This document shows positions 25,530 through 34,426 of a DNA stretch of 64,000 bases, piece by piece. Origin of the DNA: Terasakiella sp. SH-1 (lineage in GTDB: Bacteria > Pseudomonadota > Alphaproteobacteria > Rhodospirillales > Terasakiellaceae); contig NZ_CP038255.1 of the NCBI RefSeq assembly GCF_004564135.1, forward strand, positions 2,467,501 to 2,531,500, in the 5' to 3' direction. Made by a program: the position numbers and the translations under genes. Numbering within the stretch: the first letter of the stretch is position 1; every line of letters starts with the position of its first letter. Below the pieces are notes generated by a model. It worked only from the letters and a program-made list of their open reading frames with translations. It made no database searches and had not been told where the DNA came from.

Positions 25530-26797
25530 GTGCCAAAATCGCGATCATCGGCAGCGGCCCCAGCGGCTTTTATGCTGCCGATACCTTTGCCAAAAAACTT
25601 CCCAACTGCCAGATTGATATCATTGAACGTCTCCACACCCCCTTTGGGCTGGTGCGCGCTGGTGTGGCCCCGGACCATCAAGGCACCAAGAATGTTACAC
25701 GCCAATTTGAACGCACAATGAACAATGACAATGTGCGTTTTGTCGGCAATGTGGAAATTGGCCGCGATGTCTCTTATCAAGACCTCAAAGATCTCTATGA
25801 CATTATTTTCCTCGCCATTGGTGCCTCGGTTGATCGCAAAATGGGGATCACAGGTGAAGACCTTAAAGGCGTTTATGGCTCAAGTGCCTTCGTAAACTGG
25901 TATAATGGTCATCCTGATTTTGTTGACCTGACACCCAAACTCGGCCCCAAAGGTGTGGCGATTATCGGTAATGGTAATGTAGCGATTGATATCGTACGGG
26001 TTCTGGCAAAATCCACAGAAGAGCTAGAAGGTTCTGATCTGTGTCAACATGCCGAAGAGGCCATTCAGGCGGTTGATCTTCGCGATTATTATATGATTGG
26101 GCGACGCGGTGCCGCCCAAGCGGCCTTTACCCCGTCTGAAGCCAATGAACTGGGCCATCTTGCCCAGTGTCATCCCGTCATTCTCAATGATGACCTGACA
26201 CAAAAGCCGCAGGAAGATGACCTGAAAGCCCAGAAAAACAAAGAAAAGAATATGGAAATCCTGCGCGATCTAAACGGAACGGATCGAGCAGACAAACCCA
26301 AAACACTCCACATGCAATTCTGGGCTAAACCGGTTGAAATTCTGGGACAGGACTGTGTGGAAGGACTGCGCCTTGAACGCACAGCTCTTGTGGATGGCAA
26401 ACTCCAGGGCACAGGGGAAACCTTCGACATTGAAGTCTCCACCATCATTTCCGCCATTGGCTATGAAACCGCCCCGTTTGACGGGCTTCCCATGGATGGT
26501 GGCATTGTAAAAAACAACGACGGCATTGTGGAAGACGGTGTTTATGTAGCCGGCTGGTGTAAACACGGCCCACAAGGCACCATCCCGACCAACCGCAAAG
26601 AATCCATGGAAATGGCAAAACTGGCGATCGAACAATTTAATGGAGACAGCGGCAAAAAAGGCCCGGCAGGTTTAGATAACCTCTTGGCTGAGCGCAACGT
26701 CACCCCGGTTGATTTTGACAACTGGAAAAAAATCGAAGCCGCCGAAGAAGCCGCCGCCCGACCGGGGCGTGTGCGTGAAAAACAGGTAAGTTTCTAA
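25526..26797 (+). CDS. Ferredoxin/flavodoxin-NADP+ reductase, adrenodoxin-reductase (FprA) type
   Basis: 423 residues. FAD site IAIIGSGPSGFYAADTFAKK (about 5-24), adrenodoxin-reductase hallmark GLVRAGVAPDHQGTKNVTRQFE (about 42-63), NADP site VAIIGNGNVAIDIVRVL (about 145-161) and C-terminal GWCKHGPQGTIPTNRKES. The enzyme passes electrons from NADPH to a small ferredoxin or flavodoxin. It is unrelated to PaaE, which fuses reductase and plant-type ferredoxin. Coupled to paaX by a 4-base overlap, so it is very likely part of the phenylacetate regulon and may reduce the flavodoxin at 8333. Its stop overlaps the stop of the convergent orphan gene. Confidence 0.9.
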   Translation: MSAKIAIIGSGPSGFYAADTFAKKLPNCQIDIIERLHTPFGLVRAGVAPDHQGTKNVTRQFERTMNNDNVRFVGNVEIGRDVSYQDLKDLYDIIFLAIGASVDRKMGITGEDLKGVYGSSAFVNWYNGHPDFVDLTPKLGPKGVAIIGNGNVAIDIVRVLAKSTEELEGSDLCQHAEEAIQAVDLRDYYMIGRRGAAQAAFTPSEANELGHLAQCHPVILNDDLTQKPQEDDLKAQKNKEKNMEILRDLNGTDRADKPKTLHMQFWAKPVEILGQDCVEGLRLERTALVDGKLQGTGETFDIEVSTIISAIGYETAPFDGLPMDGGIVKNNDGIVEDGVYVAGWCKHGPQGTIPTNRKESMEMAKLAIEQFNGDSGKKGPAGLDNLLAERNVTPVDFDNWKKIEAAEEAAARPGRVREKQVSF

Positions 26798-28092
26798 ACC
26801 TCCCACATAACAGGGAGAGGTACGTTTGGGTTTAAGCCACCTCCTTTAACATAAGCAACGCTCATCCCCCCTCTCCCCCTCATATGAAAAGAAATAGTTT
26901 TTTTAGACCCTGTTTCAATTTTAGGCGTAACAATTTCCTGAATACTATCCATGGGATTGTTGAACAAATCAATTTTCGCCACATTAAAAGACTGGTCAGG
27001 ATCTTCACCAATCCAGCAAATATAAATATATGGATTTTCCAACCGACCACCGCCAACAACAACTTCAGGCGGATGTCTTGTCGTTTCAAGGGCTAAACAA
27101 GATGCATAAACAGCGGGTAGCCCCCGCCCTCTCAATCCTGGACCTACAGTCGTCCAATCGGGCTCTATCTTCATAGCATTTAGGCTATTTTGACTGCCCT
27201 CCATCCCCTTCCAGGCAATTACACAAAATGGCCTAATAAACTTAACCCCAGGCGCCGTCTCAAATGCATATGAAGTTATAGAAGGGGTAAAATCTGTCTT
27301 TAATGAAGGACCACTTTGGCCTTGAGCTAGCTCAACCTCACTCCATTTACAGTTCCAATCACTAATAGAAGCCTCTGCAAACATTATAGAATTATCGTGA
27401 CGACAAGCTGTAAAATAAACATGGCCAGCTTCACTAAAAGCATCACAAGAAACCCCTGTACCATCAAACATTTTGGTCGTACCAAAAGGATAAAAAAAAC
27501 TTAAGGGGAATGCCTTTAGAACATCATTTGTACCAGGCCCTATTAAAGTCGCTTGCACAACATTTGTATCATTATACATTTCTTGCACAATATTTGGATC
27601 ATTATGTATTTCAGGCTTACGAGCATGTAATTGAGCCCTATGAGCATGTAAGTCAACGCTATGATGGGCATGTAAGTCAGGAACACCCCTTGTTAGGTCA
27701 AGCACAGCACTTGGCACACCTGCTTGTAACCTCCTTTGAACCCAACACACCAAATACTGATCAGGTCCAATATTAACAATACAAGGTTTCGTATAACATT
27801 CCGAATTTTCGATGATATGGGGTTCAGAATTTCTACTATTTCGTACCGCAACTTGGTGATTTTCGTTCACATAAGCGAGACACCATTCATTCTTTCCCGG
27901 AACTTCATCTCTACACAGTGATGGTTCAATGCCACTTGCGACATGGATTTTCGTATCGCTGCTTTGCGCCACTTCACGACCTGAAGTTTTCAGTAAACGC
28001 ACCTCACCTTCTACTCCTAAATAAGCAACATAAACCCCCATAAGCGCATCCACCCTACAAATAATTTCACATAAATCAATTATAGCACGCAT
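26794..28092 (-). CDS. Orphan protein with His-rich repeats, unknown
   Basis: 432 residues, no family recognised. Many short beta-strand-like segments (GVYVAYLG, EWCLAYVNE, QYLVCWVQ, HVYFTACRH, PYIYICWIG, GMSVAYVKG) spaced by 40-70 residues suggest a beta-propeller-like fold. Residues about 137-182 hold repeats DLHAHHSV, DLHAHRA, QLHARKP and NDPNIVQEMY / NDTNVVQATL. No signal peptide is seen. The gene is AT-richer than its neighbours and uses codons such as ATA and TTA more often, hinting at transfer. A start at 28041 (MGVYVAYLG) has a better ribosome site (AGGGTGGA) than 28092. Stop overlaps the fprA stop. Confidence 0.6.
   Translation of the reverse strand: MRAIIDLCEIICRVDALMGVYVAYLGVEGEVRLLKTSGREVAQSSDTKIHVASGIEPSLCRDEVPGKNEWCLAYVNENHQVAVRNSRNSEPHIIENSECYTKPCIVNIGPDQYLVCWVQRRLQAGVPSAVLDLTRGVPDLHAHHSVDLHAHRAQLHARKPEIHNDPNIVQEMYNDTNVVQATLIGPGTNDVLKAFPLSFFYPFGTTKMFDGTGVSCDAFSEAGHVYFTACRHDNSIMFAEASISDWNCKWSEVELAQGQSGPSLKTDFTPSITSYAFETAPGVKFIRPFCVIAWKGMEGSQNSLNAMKIEPDWTTVGPGLRGRGLPAVYASCLALETTRHPPEVVVGGGRLENPYIYICWIGEDPDQSFNVAKIDLFNNPMDSIQEIVTPKIETGSKKTISFHMRGRGGMSVAYVKGGGLNPNVPLPVMWEV
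27552..27611. repeat. 30-base tandem repeat, two units, inside the orphan gene
   Basis: Units 27552-27581 and 27582-27611 begin CTTGCACAA and differ at four positions. They encode NDTNVVQ... and NDPNIVQ..., in frame, so the repeat lengthens the protein without breaking it. Confidence 0.85.
27621..27675. repeat. GGCATGTAA-type short repeats encoding LHAH/LHAR
   Basis: Three copies of GCATGTAA at 27623, 27644 and 27668 (periods 21 and 24, both multiples of 3) encode the LHAH, LHAH and LHAR tetrads on the minus strand. Directly next to the 30-base repeat. Confidence 0.75.
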
Positions 28093-28134
28093 AATTAAAT
28101 ATTAAACATATAAATACTTGTATTAAATATCATA

Positions 28135-30855
28135 CTAAACCTTCTTCGCCCTCTCAGAGAAAGGTACGGTGAAGAAGAAAGTTGCGCCTTTGCCATAGTC
28201 GCTTTCCACCCAGATCTTTCCACCAAGATGGTCCACAATACGCTGGGAAATCGCCAGTCCCAGACCGGAGCCTGTCGGGTTGCCTGTGCCAATTTGTTTG
28301 GCCTGATAGAATTTTTCAAAAACAAGGCGTAGCTCATCTTCATGCAGGCCAGGGCCATGGTCTTTGACCGCAATCCGGACATGATCCCCCATATCGACCA
28401 ACGAGATATTAATCTCTCCGCCTTCCCCTTTATAAATTTTCTGGGCATTGGACACCAGATTGATCACCACCTGTGTCAGCTTGTCTTTATCTCCCAACAC
28501 CAGTGACAGATATTTTGGTACATCCACATGAATGATGACATTATCTTTCTCACATTCCTGCGACAGGGTTTCAACCGCATGCTTGATCACATCACGCATT
28601 TCGACCTCGGTGATATCCCAGGTTTCCCGCCCTGATTCAATGCGGGCCAAATCCAGTACCTGATTAATCAGCCGGGTCAGCCGCTGGCATTCTTCCACCA
28701 TAATGCCCAGAAAATTCTGACGCTGATCAGTTTCCATCTCGGGGTTGTCATACAGAATCTCGGTAAAGCCGCGAATAGAGGTCAAAGGGGTACGCAGCTC
28801 ATGGGCAACATGAGAGAGGAATTCATCTTTCAAGCGATCTAACTGGCGCAGACGCTCATTAGCTTCCTGTAATTCCGTTGTCGCAGATTCCAAAGCTTCC
28901 GACTTCAATTCAAGCTGATGGGAATATTCAATCACGTGGGAAGCTTCATCCAGTACTTCCAACATTTCATCCAGACTTGCCCCCTTGCCTTTGACAACAG
29001 AAGCGACTAATACACGAGCGGAAGCCGAACCAATGGCCCCGGCCAACAAACGTTCACAAAACCGCACCGTATAAGGTGCGGCCTGATCCCAGTGATCTTC
29101 ATCAATATCACGGCGAATGGCATGTTCGCTAAAGGCTTTATGGGCAGCATCACGGCCAATATAACGGGAGGACAATTCACGCAATTCCCCAACGGAGACT
29201 TGCGCCCCCCAAAAACCAACGGATTGAGATAAGGCCGCTTGTCGATCCACTTCAACAAACAAGGTCGCCTGTATCCGTTCAATGGCACTGGGACGATCAA
29301 ACAGAGAGACCAGAATATACGTCCCCACATTGGCAATCATCGACCAGAACAGCGCATGGGAAATATTATCCATCCCGCCCAGCCCAAACAGCTCATAGGG
29401 TTTTAACAAAGCAATTCCCATGGGCCCCTGATTGACAAAAGAAATCGGCAACCAGTCCGACAAGGCAAATGACGGCAGCACCAACGTATAGCCCCACACC
29501 ACAAAACCGGCCAACAAGCCTGCCACCGCGCCCCGCTGGGTGCCGCCTTTCCAGTAAATCCCACCTAAAATAACCGGGGCAAACTGGGCCGCTGCGGCAA
29601 AAGACACCAGACCGATTGTCACCAGCGCATAAGATTCCCCGATGACCCGGTAATAAAGATAGCCAAGCAAAAGGATCACAATAATCGCCATGCGCCGGAT
29701 AAAGAGCAACAGGCTGGTCATTTCCTGACGCTCTTCCAGTTCCGTCTTGAAATAGCGCAACAAAATCGGCATCACCAAGTCATTACAGATCATGGTCGAC
29801 AAGGCAATGGCAGCCACAATCACCATGCCCGTGGCCGCAGATAACCCACCGATAAAAACAAACAAAGCCAGCCACGGATGACCTTCTGCCAGTGGCAAGG
29901 CCAAAACAAAGGTATCGGCATCCACCCCACCATTGCTGAAATAGAGCAACCCGCCCAAGGCAATCGGCAAAACAAACAGGTTAATCAACAAGAGATACAG
30001 CGGAAACATCCATACCGCATGAGAGAGATGGCGTTCATCTGTATTTTCCACCACAATGACCTGAAACTGGCGCGGCAAGAAAATAATCGCCACCATCGCC
30101 AAAACCCCAAGGGTCAACCAGTTGCCTTCTGCTTTGGACATGGTCATCAAACTGGCAAGATCAGGATGGGCTGCCGCACGCTGATAAATATCAGACACCC
30201 CGTCAAACATGGAATAGCTGACAAAAAAACCAACCGCCATAAAGGCTAATAATTTAACAATGGATTCAAAGGCAATGGCCGTCACCATGCCTTCATGCTG
30301 TTCGGTTGCATCAATATGACGTGTCCCAAACACAATGGTAAAAGCCGCCATCATCAAGGCCACATAAAGCGCCTTGTCATCCCATAACCCAACCGGGGGC
30401 GATTTTGCCGCCCCGATCATGACATTATAGCTGCTCCAGACCGCTTTAAGCTGGAGAGAGATATAAGGCATAATCCCGACCACCGCGATAATCGTCACCA
30501 ATCCGCCCAGCACATGGCTTTTGCCATAGCGGGAAGACACAAAATCAGCAATCGAGGTAATGCGGTGCTTGCGGCTGATCCGCATGATTTTCCCAATCAC
30601 GAACCAGCCCAGTAAAAAGGTCAGGGTCGGCCCCAGATAAATGGGCAAAAAACCCACCCCGGATGAGGCTGCGCGCCCCACAGATCCATAAAAGGTCCAG
30701 GACGTACAGTAAACGGCAATGGAAAGAGCATAAATCGCCGGATTTTTCAGCAGGCTTTTCCCTTGTTCTGCCCGACGGTCCCCCCAATAGGCAATCGCAA
30801 ACAGAAGCCCGAGATAAATTGCCGATGCTATAAAAATAGAGGCATTTGACAACAT
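28135..30855 (-). CDS. Sensor histidine kinase with sodium:solute-symporter N-terminus (CbrA-like)
   Basis: 906 residues. Residues about 1-500 form an SSS/SLC5-type transporter with some 13 membrane helices (YCTSWTFYGSVGRAASSGVGFLPIYLGP near the start); then a cytoplasmic linker with coiled coil (about 640-680), a HisKA domain with phospho-His in HVAHELRTPLTS (about 690) and HATPase_c with NLVSNAQKIYKG, DHGPGLHED and GSGLGLAI. CbrA-type kinases couple solute sensing or uptake to carbon/nitrogen control. No response regulator gene adjoins. An 80-residue membrane protein lies 5 bases upstream and likely belongs with it. Confidence 0.88.
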   Translation of the reverse strand: MLSNASIFIASAIYLGLLFAIAYWGDRRAEQGKSLLKNPAIYALSIAVYCTSWTFYGSVGRAASSGVGFLPIYLGPTLTFLLGWFVIGKIMRISRKHRITSIADFVSSRYGKSHVLGGLVTIIAVVGIMPYISLQLKAVWSSYNVMIGAAKSPPVGLWDDKALYVALMMAAFTIVFGTRHIDATEQHEGMVTAIAFESIVKLLAFMAVGFFVSYSMFDGVSDIYQRAAAHPDLASLMTMSKAEGNWLTLGVLAMVAIIFLPRQFQVIVVENTDERHLSHAVWMFPLYLLLINLFVLPIALGGLLYFSNGGVDADTFVLALPLAEGHPWLALFVFIGGLSAATGMVIVAAIALSTMICNDLVMPILLRYFKTELEERQEMTSLLLFIRRMAIIVILLLGYLYYRVIGESYALVTIGLVSFAAAAQFAPVILGGIYWKGGTQRGAVAGLLAGFVVWGYTLVLPSFALSDWLPISFVNQGPMGIALLKPYELFGLGGMDNISHALFWSMIANVGTYILVSLFDRPSAIERIQATLFVEVDRQAALSQSVGFWGAQVSVGELRELSSRYIGRDAAHKAFSEHAIRRDIDEDHWDQAAPYTVRFCERLLAGAIGSASARVLVASVVKGKGASLDEMLEVLDEASHVIEYSHQLELKSEALESATTELQEANERLRQLDRLKDEFLSHVAHELRTPLTSIRGFTEILYDNPEMETDQRQNFLGIMVEECQRLTRLINQVLDLARIESGRETWDITEVEMRDVIKHAVETLSQECEKDNVIIHVDVPKYLSLVLGDKDKLTQVVINLVSNAQKIYKGEGGEINISLVDMGDHVRIAVKDHGPGLHEDELRLVFEKFYQAKQIGTGNPTGSGLGLAISQRIVDHLGGKIWVESDYGKGATFFFTVPFSERAKKV

Positions 30856-30860
30856 GGCCC

Positions 30861-31103
30861 TTAATCCTCCCCATCCAGTTCGAGGGGAGGTAAGGCTTCT
30901 TTCTGACGTCGGATCACCAAAATCGCCGCAATCCCGATGAGGACAGCCCAGGCTCCAAACAGATAGATCAATAAAACCGGGACGCCAAACCAGACAGCCT
31001 CGCCCCCACGATCAAAAATAGAGACAATGGAAGGGCTGAACAAAAGAAGCCCGAGCATACACAACCCGACCAATCTTTCCCGTGTTATTCCCGGTCTTTG
31101 CAT
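30861..31103 (-). CDS. Small two-helix membrane protein next to the symporter-kinase
   Basis: 80 residues with two hydrophobic helices (about 11-29 and 37-64) and a charged tail QKEALPPLELDGED. It starts the unit and is followed after only 5 bases by the symporter-type kinase. Some sodium:solute symporters have such small partners, so it may be an accessory subunit; that is inference. Confidence 0.7.
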   Translation of the reverse strand: MQRPGITRERLVGLCMLGLLLFSPSIVSIFDRGGEAVWFGVPVLLIYLFGAWAVLIGIAAILVIRRQKEALPPLELDGED

Positions 31104-31179
31104 ATTTCATCCCTCTGTTCAGATGGTTAGCACCCTCTTTTTTATATATCGTAAGCCGGGTTCTCCGTGTCGACCTTTT

Positions 31180-31785
31180 TTATTCTTTTGGCGCGGTCCT
31201 GACCATAGATGCACGAGAGTTAAAGCCCTCAAACCAGGCAGAAAGTTGCGGGCGTTTGGCAAAAATCTGATCATCTGGAAAACGAAAATTTATCCAGCCC
31301 AAACAACACCCCACCGCGATTTGCCCGATGGTCAGCGGACCACCAGCTAACAGATCCACTTCTTTTTCCAGCGCATCCAGGCCACGATTGATCACATTGG
31401 CCTGACGTTCAATCCAGCCTTGTGATCTTTCCCCATCACCACGACGGCTTTCCAGCAGACGCAACACACCTGCATCGGTAATCCCATCAGCTAACGCCTG
31501 AAAGTGCAAAGCCTTCCAACGTGCCTTGCCGGGGGCGGGAAACAACACCACACCGGGGACCAGTTCATCCAGATATTCACAGATAACGGGGGAGTCATAA
31601 AGAACATAGCCGTCATCCAGCGTCAGGGCCGGGATCTTACCCAATGGGTTGACCAATCCAATATCAGTTTCTGGGGACCAAACAAAGGTTTCCTCCAGCT
31701 CAATGCGGTCCAACAGATCAAGTTCCATGGCACTGACCATGACTTTGCGCACATAAGGTGATGTGCCTGAATAACGTAACTTCAT
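31180..31785 (-). CDS. Glutathione S-transferase family protein
   Basis: 201 residues. Thioredoxin-like N-terminus MKLRYSGTSPYVRKVMVSA with the SPYVRK motif of bacterial YibF-like GSTs, then NPLGKIPALTLDDG and DSPVICEYLDEL; helical C-terminus with LTIGQIAVGCCLGWINFRF. Conjugates or reduces small electrophiles with glutathione; substrate unknown. It is followed upstream by gloB on the same strand, 18 bases away, suggesting a glutathione-linked detoxification pair. Confidence 0.85.
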   Translation of the reverse strand: MKLRYSGTSPYVRKVMVSAMELDLLDRIELEETFVWSPETDIGLVNPLGKIPALTLDDGYVLYDSPVICEYLDELVPGVVLFPAPGKARWKALHFQALADGITDAGVLRLLESRRGDGERSQGWIERQANVINRGLDALEKEVDLLAGGPLTIGQIAVGCCLGWINFRFPDDQIFAKRPQLSAWFEGFNSRASMVRTAPKE

Positions 31786-31803
31786 GAGATATCCTTCCCA
31801 GAA

Positions 31804-32574
31804 TTAGAAATGATCCTTGCGCTGACGAATTTCAGCAAAGATGGCAACAACGTCTTCGCCCACCATATTCAAAGTCTTTTGCACAGCCGTTTCTTCCGGG
31901 CGCAAAAACGGATTGGTCGCTTTTTCCAATCCAATATTTGAAGGTATGGTTGGTCGATTTGCCTCACGCAAAGACTTGATGTCCGCCATGCGCGAAATCA
32001 AGGCTTGATTATCCGGTTCGATTGTAATGGCAAATTGTGCATTGGCCTGAGTATATTCATGGGCACAATAAACACGGGTTTCATCAGGCAAAGCTTTGAA
32101 CCTGGACAGGCTATCCCACATCTGCGCTGCCGTTCCTTCAAACAAACGGCCACAGCCCAGCGCAAACAAAGTATCCCCACAAAAAAGAGCCTGATCCTTT
32201 TCAAACCAGAATGCAATATGGCCGCTGGTATGGCCCGGCACTTCAAAAATTTTACAGGTGGTTGACCCAAATTCAAACAACTGACCGTCTGACAGTTCAA
32301 TATCAATTCCGTCAATGCGAGCTGCATCACGGGCACAGCCAACCACCTGACATTCATAAGCCTGCTTGAGCTGTAAATTTCCACCAATATGGTCATGGTG
32401 ATGATGGGTATTTAAAATATGGGTCAGCTTCCATCCCAATTCATCCAGACGCCGTTTCACAGGAGCGCTTTCTGCCGGGTCCACACAGGCACAGGCTTGG
32501 GTTTCAGGGTCATAGATCAAATAGACATAATTGTCAGAAAGAACGGGTACCTGTTCAATTTGCAGTGAAGCCAT
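31804..32574 (-). CDS. gloB: Hydroxyacylglutathione hydrolase (glyoxalase II)
   Basis: 256 residues. MBL fold with the full THHHHDHIGGN motif (about 56-66), GHTSGHIAFWF (about 113-123), FCGDTLFALGCGRLFEGT (about 131-148) and the glyoxalase-II C-terminal YCAHEYTQANAQFA and NPFLRPEE. Hydrolyses S-lactoylglutathione to lactate and glutathione, the second step of methylglyoxal removal. In the same direction as the GST gene downstream. Confidence 0.92.
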   Translation of the reverse strand: MASLQIEQVPVLSDNYVYLIYDPETQACACVDPAESAPVKRRLDELGWKLTHILNTHHHHDHIGGNLQLKQAYECQVVGCARDAARIDGIDIELSDGQLFEFGSTTCKIFEVPGHTSGHIAFWFEKDQALFCGDTLFALGCGRLFEGTAAQMWDSLSRFKALPDETRVYCAHEYTQANAQFAITIEPDNQALISRMADIKSLREANRPTIPSNIGLEKATNPFLRPEETAVQKTLNMVGEDVVAIFAEIRQRKDHF

Positions 32575-32625
32575 TTTTTATCCCTTAGAGTCAGTCCTTT
32601 TTAAAAACTATATCATGACTTCAAC

Positions 32626-33429
32626 ATGACAGAAGGATTATTTGCAGGTACACTTTGGCTCATGTGGATGGATGTTGTTGATTTACGGGACTTTTATCAA
32701 TCCCCCCTTGGTGGCGTGGCACGACGGATGATCCGGCGGCGTATTCGCGAGCTTTGGCCGGATTGCAAGGGAATGAAAATTCTCGGCCTTGGCTATACGA
32801 CCCCGTATCTCGGCCTGTTTAAAACAGATGCCGAACGCACGCTTGCCTTTATGCCAGCCGCCCAAGGGGTCTTACACTGGCCCAATGAAAGCCGCTCTCT
32901 CACCACATTGGTCGATGAAGCCGAACTGCCACTGGATGACCTGAGTGTGGATCGGGTTCTGATTGTTCATGCGGTGGAATGTTCCGAACAATTGCGCAAT
33001 TTGCTGCGTGAAGTTTGGCGCGTCCTCAATGGCAGCGGCAAGGTTTTAATCGTTGTTCCAAACCGTACAGGGATCTGGGCACGGATGGAGCGCACCCCTT
33101 TTGGTCTGGGGCGTCCCTATTCACCCCGCCAGCTCAATTCCCTGTTGCGTGATACCATGTTCACCCCCTTGCGCGCTGAACGTGCCCTTTATGTACCGCC
33201 GTCGCACTCACGCATGATGCTGGGCTCAGCTTTGGCATGGGAAAAGGTCGGCCACAAACTTTTCCCCGGTTTTGCGGGTGTTTGTCTTGTCGAAGCCACC
33301 AAACAGATTTACGCCGCAAACCCCTGTGCACCGGCCCGTGTAAAACAGCGCCGAATTGTGGCCTTACCCAGCCGTGAAAGCTGGCATGTTCACCACAAGA
33401 AAAAGAAGCCCACCCTCCCTTTTCTCTAA
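32626..33429 (+). CDS. SAM-dependent methyltransferase-like protein next to gloB
   Basis: 267 residues with a class I methyltransferase outline: DFYQSPLGGVARRMIRRRIRELWP, glycine loop MKILGLGYTTPYLG (about 49-62), post-II region and RVLIVHAVECSEQLRNLLREVWRVLNGSGKVLIVVPNRTG. This gene is often divergent from gloB in Alphaproteobacteria. Substrate unknown. A start at 32668 (MDVVDLRDFY) fits homologues better, but neither ATG has a clear ribosome site. The last four codons (Pro-Phe-Leu-stop region) lie inside a 157-base inverted-repeat element, so the C-terminus may have been altered by an insertion. Confidence 0.75.
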   Translation: MTEGLFAGTLWLMWMDVVDLRDFYQSPLGGVARRMIRRRIRELWPDCKGMKILGLGYTTPYLGLFKTDAERTLAFMPAAQGVLHWPNESRSLTTLVDEAELPLDDLSVDRVLIVHAVECSEQLRNLLREVWRVLNGSGKVLIVVPNRTGIWARMERTPFGLGRPYSPRQLNSLLRDTMFTPLRAERALYVPPSHSRMMLGSALAWEKVGHKLFPGFAGVCLVEATKQIYAANPCAPARVKQRRIVALPSRESWHVHHKKKKPTLPFL

Positions 33430-33573
33430 ATCTGACCCATTTCATGGAGCCTTATCTTAAACAACGTGAAAGGCGGCACCTTCCATTTGCGGTGAATAAC
33501 ACCGCCGCATGCAAGGTTTCTACCCACATTGTGTGAGATAAACGTGAAAGCGAGTCAGATTTAGAGAAAAGGG
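33417..33573. mobile_element. 157-base element with 20-base perfect terminal inverted repeats (MITE-like)
   Basis: CCCTTTTCTCTAAATCTGAC at 33417-33436 and its exact complement at 33554-33573 enclose 117 bases that contain an inner GCGGTG/CACCGC hairpin. No ORF inside and no clear target duplication. It could be a MITE or a large transcription-ending structure. The stop codon of the methyltransferase lies in the left arm. Confidence 0.6.
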
Positions 33574-33655
33574 CTGTAGGTTGGATAGAGCTGGAGTTTT
33601 TTACTTATTTCGGTTATATTACCTGCGCCGAAAATAAACTATAACGTTCAAAAAA

Positions 33656-34426
33656 ATGAAAAATACACTCTTACTGGTACTGGCATGTATGATGATATGT
33701 GCAAGCCCTCATGTTATGGCAGAAAGCATAACTCTTTCCTCGCCGGCCATCCCCCCTGTGTCAGGAGGGTATCAGCAGCCCAGCTATCTCAAGAAAATCA
33801 TTCAGACTGCTGGCAAACGTATCAATCTTGATATTGATTTTATTGTTCAACCTGCCCAACGCAGCCTGATCACCACCAATCAAGGGGATTTTGATGGTGA
33901 ACTCCACCGTATTGCGGGGCTTGAAACCTATTACCCCAACCTGATCCGTGTGCCGGAAGCTGTTTTAATTGATCAATTCATTGGCTTTAGCGCCAAACCA
34001 AACGTCAAAGTCAAAGACTGGCTTGATACTGGCAATCTGAAAATCGCATATCCGCGGGGCTGGACAATTTTCTCAAAGGCATTTGGCGAAGACCGGATGC
34101 ATCAACCCGGCCTTAATGGAGAATCCTTGTTCAAAATGGCCGCCCACGGACGTATTGATATTGCCATGCATACGCTGGATAAAGGCACATATATTGCCCA
34201 GAAAGAAGGTTTAAGGCTCTACCCCGTTAGCCCCCCTTTTGCCATCAAACCCATGTATGTATATCTGCATAAATCAAAAGCTCACCTGATTGACAAACTT
34301 GCCAGTGCCATCAAAACGGTCAAAGAAGATGGCACCTATGCAAAAATCAAGCGACAGGAATTGTTTCGCTTTGGTCTGACGGATAAGGCTTTTTTCCAAA
34401 GCCCGCTGGATAAACCAGGCTCTTAG
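33656..34426 (+). CDS. Orphan periplasmic solute-binding protein (family 3 type)
   Basis: 256 residues. Signal peptide (MKNTLLLVLACMMICASPHVMA, about 22 residues), then a type II binding fold of the amino-acid (SBP_bac_3) kind: PAQRSLITTNQGDFDGELHRI (about 63-83), YPNLIRVPE, LKIAYPRGWTIFSKAFGED, GRIDIAMHTLDKGTYIA. No permease or ATPase adjoins. It resembles the protein at 49835 in its order of motifs. Such lone binding proteins may serve chemoreceptors or sensors. Its TAG stop includes the first base of an inserted MITE. Confidence 0.8.
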   Translation: MKNTLLLVLACMMICASPHVMAESITLSSPAIPPVSGGYQQPSYLKKIIQTAGKRINLDIDFIVQPAQRSLITTNQGDFDGELHRIAGLETYYPNLIRVPEAVLIDQFIGFSAKPNVKVKDWLDTGNLKIAYPRGWTIFSKAFGEDRMHQPGLNGESLFKMAAHGRIDIAMHTLDKGTYIAQKEGLRLYPVSPPFAIKPMYVYLHKSKAHLIDKLASAIKTVKEDGTYAKIKRQELFRFGLTDKAFFQSPLDKPGS

